Positions 55,541 through 64,000 of a stretch of 64,000 bases of DNA are shown here, piece by piece. The notes under the pieces are model-generated. The model was not told the origin of the DNA, did not search any database, and saw only the letters and a program-made list of their open reading frames with translations. The number at the start of each line of letters is the position of its first letter. Position 1 is the stretch's first letter. This DNA comes from Synechococcus elongatus PCC 11801 (GTDB lineage Bacteria > Cyanobacteriota > Cyanobacteriia > Synechococcales > Synechococcaceae), in contig NZ_CP030139.2 in NCBI RefSeq assembly GCF_003846445.2, positions 1,612,001 to 1,676,000 on the forward strand. Reading direction: 5' to 3'. Made by a program: the position numbers and the translations under genes.

Positions 55541-56938
55541 ATGCGGATTCTGTTCGTAGCTGCCGAATGTGCTCCCTTTGCCAAAGTGGGAGGCATGGGA
55601 GATGTGGTTGGTTCGCTGCCCAAAGTGCTGAAAGCCATGGGCCATGATGTTCGGATCTTCATGCCGTACTACGGCTTTCTGAACAGCAAGCTCGACATCC
55701 CGTCTGAGCCGGTTTGGTGGGGCTACGCGATGTTTAACCACTTCGCGGTCTACGAAACACAACTGCCCGGTTCGGATGTGCCGCTCTATCTAATGGGGCA
55801 TCCTGCCTTTGATCCGCACCGCATCTACTTTGGTGAGGATGAAGATTGGCGCTTTACCTTCTTCGCCAATGGAGCGGCTGAGTTTTCTTGGAACTACTGG
55901 AAACCACAAGTCATTCACTGCCATGACTGGCATACCGGCATGATTCCGGTCTGGATGCACCAGTCACCGGATATCTCGACGGTTTTCACTATTCATAACT
56001 TGGCCTATCAAGGCCCCTGGCGCTGGAAGCTCGAGAAAATCACCTGGTGTCCTTGGTATATGCAGGGTGATAGCACGATGGCAGCAGCGCTGCTCTATGC
56101 CGATCGCGTCAACACGGTGTCGCCCACCTATGCTCAGCAGATTCAAACCCCAACCTACGGCGAGAAACTCGAGGGTTTGCTCTCATTCATTAGTGGCAAA
56201 TTGAGCGGCATCCTCAACGGGATTGATGTTGAGAGCTACAATCCAGCGACTGATAAACGAATTGTTGCTAACTACGATCGCGACAATATCGACAAGCGAA
56301 TTGCCAATAAATTGGCCCTGCAAAAAGAGATGGGTCTGGAGGTCAATCCCGATCGCTTCCTGATTGGGTTTGTGGCTCGCTTAGTCGAGCAAAAAGGAAT
56401 TGACTTACTGCTGCAAATCCTCGATCGCTTCCTGTCTTACAGCGATGCGCAATTCGTTGTCCTAGGCACGGGTGAGCGCTACTACGAAACCCAACTCTGG
56501 GAGTTGGCGACCCGCTACCCCGGCCGGATGTCTACTTATTTGATGTACGACGAAGGGCTGTCACGCCGCATTTACGCCGGTAGTGATGCCTTCTTGGTGC
56601 CCTCCCGCTTTGAACCCTGCGGTATCACCCAAATGCTGGCACTGCGCTATGGCAGTGTGCCGATTGTGCGCCGTACGGGTGGCTTGGTCGACACGGTCTT
56701 CCACCATGATCCGCGTCACGCCGAGGGCAATGGCTACTGCTTCGATCGCTACGAGCCGCTCGACCTCTATACCTGTCTGGTGCGGGCTTGGGAGAGCTAC
56801 CAGTACCAGCCGCAATGGCAGGAGCTGCAGCAACGGGGGATGGCTGCTGATCTGAGCTGGAAGCAATCGGCGATCGCCTACGAACAGCTCTACGCCGAAG
56901 CGATCGGGCTGCCGATCGATGTCTTGCAGGAGGCCTAG
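55541..56938 (+). CDS. glgA: glycogen synthase (ADP-glucose)
   Basis: 465 aa GT5 glycosyltransferase that extends alpha-1,4-glucan chains from ADP-glucose. The ADP-glucose motif [10 protein letters not shown] is at residues 15-24; HCHDWHTG and [10 protein letters not shown] lie in the first Rossmann domain; [20 protein letters not shown] and [12 protein letters not shown] make the C-terminal nucleotide site. ATG 55541 preceded by TGAGG is chosen over 55523. It feeds the main carbon store of the organism. Confidence 0.96.
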   Translation: MRILFVAAECAPFAKVGGMGDVVGSLPKVLKAMGHDVRIFMPYYGFLNSKLDIPSEPVWWGYAMFNHFAVYETQLPGSDVPLYLMGHPAFDPHRIYFGEDEDWRFTFFANGAAEFSWNYWKPQVIHCHDWHTGMIPVWMHQSPDISTVFTIHNLAYQGPWRWKLEKITWCPWYMQGDSTMAAALLYADRVNTVSPTYAQQIQTPTYGEKLEGLLSFISGKLSGILNGIDVESYNPATDKRIVANYDRDNIDKRIANKLALQKEMGLEVNPDRFLIGFVARLVEQKGIDLLLQILDRFLSYSDAQFVVLGTGERYYETQLWELATRYPGRMSTYLMYDEGLSRRIYAGSDAFLVPSRFEPCGITQMLALRYGSVPIVRRTGGLVDTVFHHDPRHAEGNGYCFDRYEPLDLYTCLVRAWESYQYQPQWQELQQRGMAADLSWKQSAIAYEQLYAEAIGLPIDVLQEA

Positions 56939-56959
56939 GGTCGGAGGAGGCAATCGCTC

Positions 56960-57658
56960 ATGGGGTTTTGGCAGCGGCTGCAAGGATCATGGCGAGCCAG
57001 CCAAGTGGCGCTTTTTGAATGGCTCAATCGCTGGAGTGGGCAGCAGTTGGCGGCACTAGAAGCAGCTGATGCGGCGCTCACCAGCGATCGCCCGGCTCTC
57101 GACCGTCGTTTGCAAGGGCGCGACTGGTTGGGTTTGCTGGGTGCAGGTGTGGCGATCGCGATCGTGGTCTGGATTAGTCAGCAACCGCTGCCTTGGCCCA
57201 AACTGCAAGTCCGGCTGCCAGAACCCGTCGTCACAGAGGTTGAACCCCAGCCTGCGCCTGATCTGTTGCCGCCGCCGAAAGCGGTTCCCGTTGCCCCGCC
57301 ACCCGAGCCGAAACCAGCACCAGAACCGCCACGGCCCCCGCGCCCGACTGAGATTGACCCCAATGCCCGCTTGATTGAGGCCATTCAGTCGGAAGTGTCA
57401 GCGATTAGCGATCGCTACAGTGAAGCGCTGATCCTGGGGGTCGAGGCCAACTTTGTCGGCAGTCGTCTGCGCTTGCGTCTGAGTGATGGTTGGGTCAGCC
57501 TCTCACCCACTCAGCAGGATCAACTAGCGCAAGAGGTTTTCAAGCAAGCGCGGGAGCTTGGTTTCCGTCGCTTGGAAATCATCGATGAGGACGATCGCCT
57601 CTTGGCTCGAAGTCCGGTAATTGGCTCCGAGATGCTCATTGTTCGTCGCGATCCCTGA
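56960..57658 (+). CDS. single-pass membrane protein with Pro-rich linker, unknown
   Basis: 232 aa. The N-terminal 58 residues are polar and helical; a membrane helix (LLGAGVAIAIVVWI) sits near 60-74; a proline-rich stretch (about 83-130, PPPKAVPVAPPPEPKPAPEPPRPP) follows; and the last 95 residues form a small mixed domain (AIQSEVSAISDRYSEAL, LSDGWVSLSPTQQDQLAQEVFKQARELGF). The arrangement resembles a TonB-like spacer carrying a periplasmic domain. It follows glgA after 21 nt. No known family is recognised. Confidence 0.7.
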   Translation: MGFWQRLQGSWRASQVALFEWLNRWSGQQLAALEAADAALTSDRPALDRRLQGRDWLGLLGAGVAIAIVVWISQQPLPWPKLQVRLPEPVVTEVEPQPAPDLLPPPKAVPVAPPPEPKPAPEPPRPPRPTEIDPNARLIEAIQSEVSAISDRYSEALILGVEANFVGSRLRLRLSDGWVSLSPTQQDQLAQEVFKQARELGFRRLEIIDEDDRLLARSPVIGSEMLIVRRDP

Positions 57659-57728
57659 TCATTGACAGGTCTGATAGGAGGCCATCCCAACAACAGGCTA
57701 TGGTGATCCCAGACTTGTGGTCGCTGCT

Positions 57729-57968
57729 ATGCCTCGTCCTCTGACTCGCCAGCAAATCATCCAACGAGACCTTCGCCTTATTCGCCGGCGGCTACAGCGA
57801 CTTTTGGCAGCCTTTCCGCGGGCTACCCAGCAGTTTTTGAGCCAAGTTATTGCAGTCGGGAATGTCCGCAGCGATCGCGAAGTCGATCAACTCGTTGATC
57901 AAGTCCGAACCAATCTCAACCAAGGCATTAGCCAAGCGTTGGACGCCGAAGAGCCAGAGTCTCGCTAA
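57729..57968 (+). CDS. small basic protein, 79 aa, unknown
   Basis: 79 aa, helical and strongly basic at the start (PRPLTRQQIIQRDLRLIRRRLQRLLAAF), acidic at the end (SQALDAEEPESR). There is no signal peptide or membrane helix. ATG 57729 is chosen; the frame reaches upstream to GTG 57717. It is 70 nt after the Pro-rich protein gene. The family is not recognised. Confidence 0.5.
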   Translation: MPRPLTRQQIIQRDLRLIRRRLQRLLAAFPRATQQFLSQVIAVGNVRSDREVDQLVDQVRTNLNQGISQALDAEEPESR

Positions 57969-58029
57969 GCAGCGATCGCCCTGTTTTGCTCAGTTCTAAA
58001 CCGAGGCGGCTAGTTTGGCTTAAATGGAG

Positions 58030-58102
58030 TGGAGCTAACCGGACTCGAACCGGTGACCCCTTGCATGCCATGCAAGTGCTCTACCAACTGAGCTATAGCC
58101 CC
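58030..58102 (-). tRNA. tRNA-Ala (GGC)
   Basis: 73 nt on the minus strand. Acceptor GGGGCTA with TAGCTCC (G-T at position 3-70, the alanine identity pair), discriminator A, anticodon stem CTTGC/GCAAG with loop ATGGCAT giving GGC. CCA is not encoded. Confidence 0.96.
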
Positions 58103-58222
58103 ATTTAGCGATATTTATGTTTTCGTATTTACCAGCAATTGTCAAGCCAGCATTTCAGGTCTTCTGGGCTGAGTCAGTTGAGCCTGTTAAGACACAGTTT
58201 GTCGCCAACTGGATGGGCCGCG

Positions 58223-60490
58223 ATGATTGCAACGCCTAGTCTGGCCGATTGTCTCCAAACGATTCGGGCTCAGCTGCGGGCTGGACAGCAGCAGTTAGCC
58301 GATTGGCAAGCAGGGAGCCTGGCGGTTTCAGCAGTTCCGGGTGCGGGTAAATCAACGGGAATGGCCGTGGCTGCCGCGATCGCCCTAGCTCGTCAATCGC
58401 AACGCGATCGCCGCCAACTCTATTTGGTCACTGTGACGCGATCGGCAGCCCTCAACCTGCGTCAGAAAGTCCGCGAGACGTTGCAACAGCTGGGACTACC
58501 TGCGATCGGATTTACCGTTCAAACCCTGCACAGTCTGTCGCTGCAGATTGCCAGTAGCGCTCCTGAACTCTCCAATCTGTACTGGGATCAGGTCAGCTTA
58601 ATTGGCGATCGCCGCAAAGTCCGCTTGCTACAGCAGGCTGTCGATCAGTGGATTGAAGCGGAACCCCAGCACTTTCAGCAGTTGTTGTATGGCACTGGAT
58701 TTGATGGCGAACTGACCGAACAGCTCCGACGCAGTCGCGTGCTTCGCAATGAGTTTTTGCTGGATCTCGCACAGACTTTGATCCCCGAGCTGAAAAGTTC
58801 CGGTCTCTCGCCGGAGGCTTTAGCCGATCGCCTGCGACACTGGCCGAGCTTAGGGGACTATCCGCTGCTGGCGATCGCGCAAGGTCTCTATGAGCGTTAC
58901 CAAGCGGCGCTGCAGCAAGCCAGCTTGATTGATTTCGATGACATGGTCTTGGCGGCGATGCGAGTTCTCCGTCATCCACCGGCCCGTCACCACTGGCAGT
59001 CCTCAATTCTGGCCATCTTTGAAGATGAAGCCCAAGACTCATCACCGCTCCAGATGCAGTTATTGGAGCTGTTAGCCCCTAGATGCGACGATGACCAGCC
59101 CCAACTGGTGCGGGTCGGCGATCCCAATCAGGCAATCAACTCGACCTTCACACCTGCTGATCCACTCTTCTTTCGCCGGTTCTGCGAAGCCTGCGATCGC
59201 CAGCAACAACTGGTGATGTTCGACCAAGCGGGGCGCAGTACAGCAGCCGTCTTTACCGCCGCCAACTTTGTTCTGCACTGGGTCAATCAGCACTGGCCCT
59301 ACGCACGATCGCTGCAGCCATTTCGGGAGCAGGCCATTCGGCCCGTCGATGCTGATGATCCTCAACCCAATGCCAATCCCGATCCGCTTGGGTTGGGTCT
59401 GGAGCTGCTGCAGACTGCTGATGTGGATCAAACCATCGATCGCTTACAGCAGCGGTTAATTGAGTTGTTTCGCGCCGATCCTGAGACCCAAGCGGCCATC
59501 TTGGTGCGACAGCATAGCCAAGCGCACTTCCTGCGCAATCGCTTGGCTGACCCGCTGGCTCAGCAGGGCATTCATTTCTGGGAAGCTACAGACCGCGATC
59601 GCGATCGGCAGATTCCGGAAGAGATGCTGACGCTGCTGCAGTTTCTGGAACGGCCGCAGGAACGCGATCGCCTGCGGGCTGCGCTTCAGGTCTTGGTACA
59701 GCGCGATCGCCTCTCCACATTGCCTTGGGACTTGCTGCCGGAACCGGAAGTCTTTCTAGGAAATAGATTGCTATGGGACGACCCACATCCTGCCTTGCAA
59801 GCGGCCCAACGGCTTTGTCAACAGCTCCTCAAGGCGCGATCGGAGCTACCGCCGGATCAACTCATTCCGTTTCTGGCGCTAACGCTGCGTTATGACGGCA
59901 GTGAACTCGCTACCGCTGACTCCCTTGCTGAGCAACTGGGCCGCCGCGCTTGGAGTAACGTCTCGCTGGGACAGTTACTCGCTGATCTCCAAGAGCTTTT
60001 AGCGGGCAATCGCTTTAACGGCATCGAAACAGAAGATCCGGGCTTGGCATTGACGCGATCTGGCCAAGTCACCGTGCTGACTATGCACCGTTCCAAAGGG
60101 CTGGATTGGGACTGCGTCTTTCTACCGTTTCTTGAGGAATCGCTAGTTCCTGGTGGGCGATCGCCCAAGCAAAGTGAGGCATTTTTGGGTGGCCAGCCTT
60201 GGAGTGCGATCGCGCGGCTACAACTACGACGTGCTTTACAAGCTGAGACGGGCGCCAGCGTTGAACCTTTCACCGATCTAGCAGCCGCAGTCTCTGAGGC
60301 GCAGGCATTGCGAGAAGCCGAAGAATATCGCCTGCTCTATGTGGCAATGACCCGCGCCAAACGTCTGCTCTGGATGGCGTCAGCTCAGCAAGGCCCCAAT
60401 TACTGGTCTTCTTCCTATCGCTTGGTTCCTCAAACCCCTTGTCCGGCGCTCGCTGCGCTCTATCGCCAGTTTCCTCAGCACCGCCGCTGA
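58223..60490 (+). CDS. UvrD/PcrA-like superfamily I helicase
   Basis: 755 aa. Motif I AVPGAGKST at residues 37-45, motif II IFEDEAQDSSP, motif III VGDPNQAI, motif V TMHRSKGLDWDCVFLP and motif VI LLYVAMTRAK are all present, so it should be an active SF1A helicase. It is longer and more divergent than standard UvrD between motifs III and V, where a glutamine- and arginine-rich insert lies. It may be the cyanobacterial ATP-dependent helicase group rather than UvrD proper. ATG 58223 (MIATPSLADC) is preferred over TTG 58139. Confidence 0.9.
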   Translation: MIATPSLADCLQTIRAQLRAGQQQLADWQAGSLAVSAVPGAGKSTGMAVAAAIALARQSQRDRRQLYLVTVTRSAALNLRQKVRETLQQLGLPAIGFTVQTLHSLSLQIASSAPELSNLYWDQVSLIGDRRKVRLLQQAVDQWIEAEPQHFQQLLYGTGFDGELTEQLRRSRVLRNEFLLDLAQTLIPELKSSGLSPEALADRLRHWPSLGDYPLLAIAQGLYERYQAALQQASLIDFDDMVLAAMRVLRHPPARHHWQSSILAIFEDEAQDSSPLQMQLLELLAPRCDDDQPQLVRVGDPNQAINSTFTPADPLFFRRFCEACDRQQQLVMFDQAGRSTAAVFTAANFVLHWVNQHWPYARSLQPFREQAIRPVDADDPQPNANPDPLGLGLELLQTADVDQTIDRLQQRLIELFRADPETQAAILVRQHSQAHFLRNRLADPLAQQGIHFWEATDRDRDRQIPEEMLTLLQFLERPQERDRLRAALQVLVQRDRLSTLPWDLLPEPEVFLGNRLLWDDPHPALQAAQRLCQQLLKARSELPPDQLIPFLALTLRYDGSELATADSLAEQLGRRAWSNVSLGQLLADLQELLAGNRFNGIETEDPGLALTRSGQVTVLTMHRSKGLDWDCVFLPFLEESLVPGGRSPKQSEAFLGGQPWSAIARLQLRRALQAETGASVEPFTDLAAAVSEAQALREAEEYRLLYVAMTRAKRLLWMASAQQGPNYWSSSYRLVPQTPCPALAALYRQFPQHRR

Positions 60491-60517
60491 GGCTCGTTCA
60501 GGTTGCTACGATCGCAA

Positions 60518-61441
60518 TCAGAACTGGACGGTATCAAGCAATAAGGCGAGCACTGCTTTCTGGGCGTGGAGGCGGTTTTCAGCCTGATCCCAGACGCGGG
60601 ACTGCGATCCTTCAAGGACTTCCGCCGTGATTTCTTCTTCGCGGTGGGCGGGCAGGCAATGCAGCACGATCGCGGCGGGATCGGCTTTTTCCAGTAGGGC
60701 TTGGTTGAGTTGGTAGGGCGTAAAAGCTTTGACCCGCGCTTGGGCTTCTTCCTCTTGACCCATGCTGGCCCAGACATCGGTGTAGAGAACGTGAGCGCCT
60801 TGGGAAGCGGCGATCGGGTCGTGGAGGATTTCCACTTTGGCGCGATCGCCCGCAATCTCACGGGCTTTGGCGACAATCCGTTCCTGCGGCTGATAGTCGG
60901 GCGGGCAGGCGATGCGGACATTCATGCCGACTTGGGCACAACCCAGCAGTAGCGAATGGGCGACGTTATTGCCATCACCCAGATAGGTCAGCGTTAGGTC
61001 TTGCCACTGGCCAAAGTTTTCTTGGATCGTCTGCAAGTCCGCCAAGATTTGGCAGGGATGGTAGTCATCCGTCAGGGCATTGATGACGGGGATATCAGCG
61101 TAGTGGGCGTATTCTTCGAGGTCTTGCTGAGCGAAGGTGCGAATCGCCAGCACATCCAAATAGCGGCTGAGGACGCGCGCCGTATCCGCGATCGGTTCAC
61201 CCCGCCCCACTTGGGTGACGTTGGGGTTGAGATCTAAAACTTGGCCGCCCATCTGCATGATGGCTGCCGAAAAACTGACACGGGTGCGGGTTGAGGACTT
61301 GCTGAAGATCAGTCCCAGTGTCTTAGGACAGTGGACGGCCGTTTGACCAGACTTGAGAGCAGCGGCCAGTTCCAAAATTTCGAGAACTTCTGCACTCGAA
61401 AGGTCCGCTAGCGTCAGTAGGTCGCGCCCTGCTAGTCCCAT
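60518..61441 (-). CDS. argF: ornithine carbamoyltransferase
   Basis: 307 aa. Makes citrulline from ornithine and carbamoyl phosphate. The carbamoyl-phosphate motif SKSSTRTRVSF is at residues 47-57; ADIPVINALTDDYHPCQ and the ornithine loop HCLPAHREEEI are intact, distinguishing it from aspartate carbamoyltransferase. Partner step argH is at 1.2 kb of the window. Confidence 0.95.
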   Translation of the reverse strand: MGLAGRDLLTLADLSSAEVLEILELAAALKSGQTAVHCPKTLGLIFSKSSTRTRVSFSAAIMQMGGQVLDLNPNVTQVGRGEPIADTARVLSRYLDVLAIRTFAQQDLEEYAHYADIPVINALTDDYHPCQILADLQTIQENFGQWQDLTLTYLGDGNNVAHSLLLGCAQVGMNVRIACPPDYQPQERIVAKAREIAGDRAKVEILHDPIAASQGAHVLYTDVWASMGQEEEAQARVKAFTPYQLNQALLEKADPAAIVLHCLPAHREEEITAEVLEGSQSRVWDQAENRLHAQKAVLALLLDTVQF

Positions 61442-61512
61442 CGATCGCCTCCCCTGCAGAAACTTCTCATTCTACAGAGGCGATCGCAGCAATGCGCACC
61501 GGTATTTCTGCT

Positions 61513-62376
61513 TTAACGCGAGAGGCTAGCGCTATTGGTGTTGACTGCCTTGGGAGTTGCAACCGCTTGGGGACGTTGTTGGCAAGCCCGTACCGTATCG
61601 ACAAAGCGGCCCACTCGCACCGGATCGATCGACTGCTCGCGTTTGCCTTGACGCTTCAGCGACGAGGAAACGATCACGCCATCCGCAGCTTGCAAGAGTT
61701 GGCCAATGTTCTCGATCGAGGCACCGCTACCAATAAACACAGGAACATCACCTGCGGCAGCTTTTGCCAGCTCCAAATCTTCTAGTGATGGCGGGCTGCC
61801 GGTTGCCCAACCGGAAAGAATCACACCGTCAGCCAGTCCACGCTCGATCGTGTCTTGCACAGCCACAGTCAGATTCGGTGTGCCTAGAGGTCGAGCGTGC
61901 TTGACCAAGACATCCGCCAGAATTTGGACATCACTGCCCAACTCACGCCGGTAGCGCAGCAGTTGATGGGCTTCGCCTTCAATCAAGCCCTGATCTGTGG
62001 CCATCACTCCTGTCAGGACATTGACGCGGATGAAGGCTGCACCAGTGCAACTCGCAATCGCCAAAGCACTGTGGGCATCGTTGCGCAGAACGTTCAGCCC
62101 CAAAGGAACGGTGACGAGGTTTTGCAGTCGCTCCACAATCAGCGTCATTGCACTGACAACGGCGGGATCGACGTGGTTTTTCGGAAAAGGTGCGTCGAAA
62201 AAGTTCTCAACAATAATGCCGTTCACACCGCCGGCAGCGAGGGCTGTTGCTTCCTGTTCAGCACGCTCAATCACAGCGCGCAGATTGCCGCCCCAGCGGG
62301 CTGCCGTAGGCAGCGGTTGCAGGTGCACCACGCCAATGACGGGGGTTGTGGTTCCGAAAATACGATGCAAATCCAC
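61513..62376 (-). CDS. btpA: BtpA family protein (photosystem I biogenesis factor)
   Basis: 287 aa. The start DLHRIFGTTTPVIGVVHLQPLPTAARWGG, the block GVNGIIVENFFDAPF and the TIM-barrel phosphate motifs (VILSGWATG, PVFIGSGAS) identify the BtpA/SgcQ family. In Synechocystis BtpA is an extrinsic thylakoid protein needed to stabilise the PSI reaction centre, especially at low temperature. The family fold resembles nucleoside or ribulose-phosphate enzymes, so an enzymatic activity is possible. It lies 71 nt upstream of argF on the same strand. Confidence 0.92.
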   Translation of the reverse strand: MDLHRIFGTTTPVIGVVHLQPLPTAARWGGNLRAVIERAEQEATALAAGGVNGIIVENFFDAPFPKNHVDPAVVSAMTLIVERLQNLVTVPLGLNVLRNDAHSALAIASCTGAAFIRVNVLTGVMATDQGLIEGEAHQLLRYRRELGSDVQILADVLVKHARPLGTPNLTVAVQDTIERGLADGVILSGWATGSPPSLEDLELAKAAAGDVPVFIGSGASIENIGQLLQAADGVIVSSSLKRQGKREQSIDPVRVGRFVDTVRACQQRPQAVATPKAVNTNSASLSR

Positions 62377-62558
62377 GTCAGAATCGAGTTGCTGCCATCA
62401 ATCGCGGGTCTGTAACAAGCATCATACTCTTTGGATGGAACGCCACTACTTCAGAGTCCAGAGTGGTGCGATAGGATCGACAAGCTATTCGACTTTCAGT
62501 TGTCGCTTGATCTGCACTGAAAGCGATCGCCTTTCCTTCATTCCGTTTGCGCGCTGCC

Positions 62559-63917
62559 ATGACGGCCAAACCAACGATCGCGTTCTCGCACCTCGGGTGT
62601 GAGAAAAACCGCATCGACACTGAACACATGATTGGTTTGCTCGCTGAGGCAGGCTACGGCATCGATGCCAATGAAGAGCTGGCCGATGTGGTGGTGGTCA
62701 ACACCTGCAGCTTCATTCAAGCGGCGCGGGAAGAATCGGTGCGCACGCTGGTGGAACTGGCGGAGTCGGGCAAGAAAATTGTGATCGCGGGCTGTCTCGC
62801 CCAGCATTTTCAGGATCAGCTTTTGGCTGAGCTGCCAGAAGCGATCGCCTTGGTAGGAACGGGCGATTATCACCGCATTGTTGACGTCCTGCAGCGCACG
62901 GAGAGTGGCGAGCGCGTCAACGCCATTTCTCAAGAACCTAGCTTCATTGCGGACGAAAATCTACCGCGCTATCGCACCACGACGTCAGCCGTCGCCTATC
63001 TGCGGGTCGCGGAAGGCTGCGACTACCGCTGCGCTTTTTGCATCATTCCGCACCTGCGGGGCAAGCAGCGATCGCGATCGATTGAATCGATCGTGGCCGA
63101 AGCGCATCAACTGGCCTCTGAGGGTGTGCAGGAGCTGGTGCTGATCTCGCAAATCACCACCAACTATGGCCTCGATCGCTACGGCAAACCGATGCTGGCG
63201 GAACTGCTGCGCCAACTTGGTCAAGTCGATGTGCCGTGGATTCGCATTCACTACGCTTATCCAACAGGCCTGACGCCAGACGTCATTGCCGCGATCCGCG
63301 AAACGCACAACGTGCTGCCCTATCTCGATCTGCCGTTGCAGCATTCCCATCCCGAGATTCTCAAGGCGATGAATCGGCCTTGGCAGGGCAACGTCAACGA
63401 TCGCATCATCGAGCAACTGAAAGAAGCCTTGCCAGATGCGGTGTTGCGAACCACCTTCATCGCTGGCTTCCCCGGTGAAACGGAAGCCCATTTCCGTCAC
63501 CTTCAGCAGTTCATCGAGCGTCACGAGTTTGATCACGTCGGTGTCTTTGCCTTCTCGCCGGAAGATGGAACGGCTGCGATCGATCTGCCGAATCCTGTAC
63601 CGGATGAAGTTAAGGAAGCGCGCCGTGATGCCTTGATGGCAACGCAGCAACCGATCGCAGAACGTCGTAATCGTGCTCAGATTGGTCGTTTGGTTGATGT
63701 CTTAATCGAGCAAGAACAACCGAGCACCGGTCTCAAAATTGGGCGATCGGCACGCTTTGCCCCCGAAGTCGATGGCATGGTCTACGTCCAAGGCGAAGCC
63801 GCCCTCGGCAGCTTGGTCACTGTGCGGATCACGGACGCCGATATCTACGACCTGCACGGCGAAGTTGCCAGCGCTGCGGATCTGTTCCAAGCCAGTCGTC
63901 AGCCGAGTCTTACTTAG
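62559..63917 (+). CDS. rimO: ribosomal protein S12 methylthiotransferase RimO
   Basis: 452 aa radical-SAM enzyme that adds a methylthio group to an aspartate of S12. The UPF0004 domain starts [17 protein letters not shown] with Cys14; the SAM cluster site C-x3-C-x2-C is Cys154, Cys158, Cys161 in [11 protein letters not shown]; and a TRAM domain closes the protein ([13 protein letters not shown]...[11 protein letters not shown]). The set with the [11 protein letters not shown] follow-up is RimO rather than MiaB. ATG 62559 is used over TTG 62547. Confidence 0.95.
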   Translation: MTAKPTIAFSHLGCEKNRIDTEHMIGLLAEAGYGIDANEELADVVVVNTCSFIQAAREESVRTLVELAESGKKIVIAGCLAQHFQDQLLAELPEAIALVGTGDYHRIVDVLQRTESGERVNAISQEPSFIADENLPRYRTTTSAVAYLRVAEGCDYRCAFCIIPHLRGKQRSRSIESIVAEAHQLASEGVQELVLISQITTNYGLDRYGKPMLAELLRQLGQVDVPWIRIHYAYPTGLTPDVIAAIRETHNVLPYLDLPLQHSHPEILKAMNRPWQGNVNDRIIEQLKEALPDAVLRTTFIAGFPGETEAHFRHLQQFIERHEFDHVGVFAFSPEDGTAAIDLPNPVPDEVKEARRDALMATQQPIAERRNRAQIGRLVDVLIEQEQPSTGLKIGRSARFAPEVDGMVYVQGEAALGSLVTVRITDADIYDLHGEVASAADLFQASRQPSLT

Positions 63918-63922
63918 GTCTC

Positions 63923-64000
63923 ATGCGACGATTTCAGCGATCGACGGTTATCGAAGCACCGCGGGAATTGGTGTGGGCTTTCCACGAACAGCCTGATGTT
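63923..64000 (+). CDS. start of an SRPBCC/START-like family protein, cut by window end
   Basis: Only 26 codons are visible. RRFQRSTVIEAPRELVWAFHEQP is the usual first strand of the polyketide-cyclase/START-like SRPBCC fold (xxxS-x-I-x-AP-x-E-x-VW). The gene starts 5 nt after rimO stop and is probably co-transcribed with it. Function cannot be told from the fragment. Confidence 0.65.
   Translation, partial: MRRFQRSTVIEAPRELVWAFHEQPDV

Overview
The window reads as chromosome of a unicellular freshwater cyanobacterium of the Synechococcus elongatus (PCC 7942/6301) type. Evidence is the very frequent palindrome GCGATCGC (HIP1, the hallmark repeat of such genomes), cyanobacteria-only genes (ndhO, a Psb28-family protein, the ClpR/ClpP3 pair, BtpA, a thylakoid PSI accumulation factor, a second cytochrome c6), the bidirectional hydrogenase, and a cyanobacteriochrome. 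The species call is inference from gene content and recall; no search was run.

Layout. 1-4.4 kb: end of a SpoIIE/RsbU-type phosphatase, a small membrane protein, argH, a small membrane protein, an SDR epimerase-like protein and a Psb28-family protein. 4.4-8.1 kb: an A+T-rich accessory patch with no HIP1 site for about 1.95 kb, holding a broken pilin gene and a frameshifted PilX-like gene, then ndhO, a secreted protein and a DUF29 gene with two in-frame stops. 8.1-16 kb: SbcC/Rad50-like ATPase, a methionine-gamma-lyase-family PLP enzyme, desC, a GNAT acetyltransferase, rplI and a cysteine desulfurase. 16.1-22.9 kb: hoxU-hoxY-hoxH-hoxW-hypA-hypB-hypF-hypC, one compact co-directional cluster for the NAD-linked NiFe hydrogenase and its maturation; hoxE, hoxF, hypD and hypE are not in this window.

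22.9-33.8 kb: a P-loop ATPase, a PacL-type calcium ATPase, leuD, a Cys-motif small protein, an SGNH hydrolase, aspartate aminotransferase, a glyoxalase-fold protein, family-4 uracil-DNA glycosylase, a cytochrome c6-like protein, tRNA-Asp, tRNA-Trp, rplS, a cupredoxin and a thioredoxin-like thylakoid factor. 33.9-41.9 kb: clpR-clpP3 with a J-domain protein, then two head-to-head GGDEF genes. One is a large PAS/GAF sensor; the other carries a two-cysteine (DXCF) cyanobacteriochrome GAF domain and is the most interesting gene of the window.

41.9-64 kb: rpsB-tsf, a DUF4278 protein, an LRAT-family protein, an alpha/beta hydrolase, tig-clpP2-clpX, gpsA, a PIN-PhoH ATPase, a LOG-family protein, a MASE1-PAS-GGDEF-EAL protein, glgA, two small hypothetical genes, tRNA-Ala, a UvrD-like helicase, argF, btpA, rimO and the start of an SRPBCC-family gene.

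Functional themes are redox and energy metabolism (Hox hydrogenase, NdhO, cytochrome c6-like, cupredoxin), protein quality control (two Clp loci plus trigger factor), and cyclic-di-GMP signalling (three GGDEF proteins within 20 kb, one probably light-gated).
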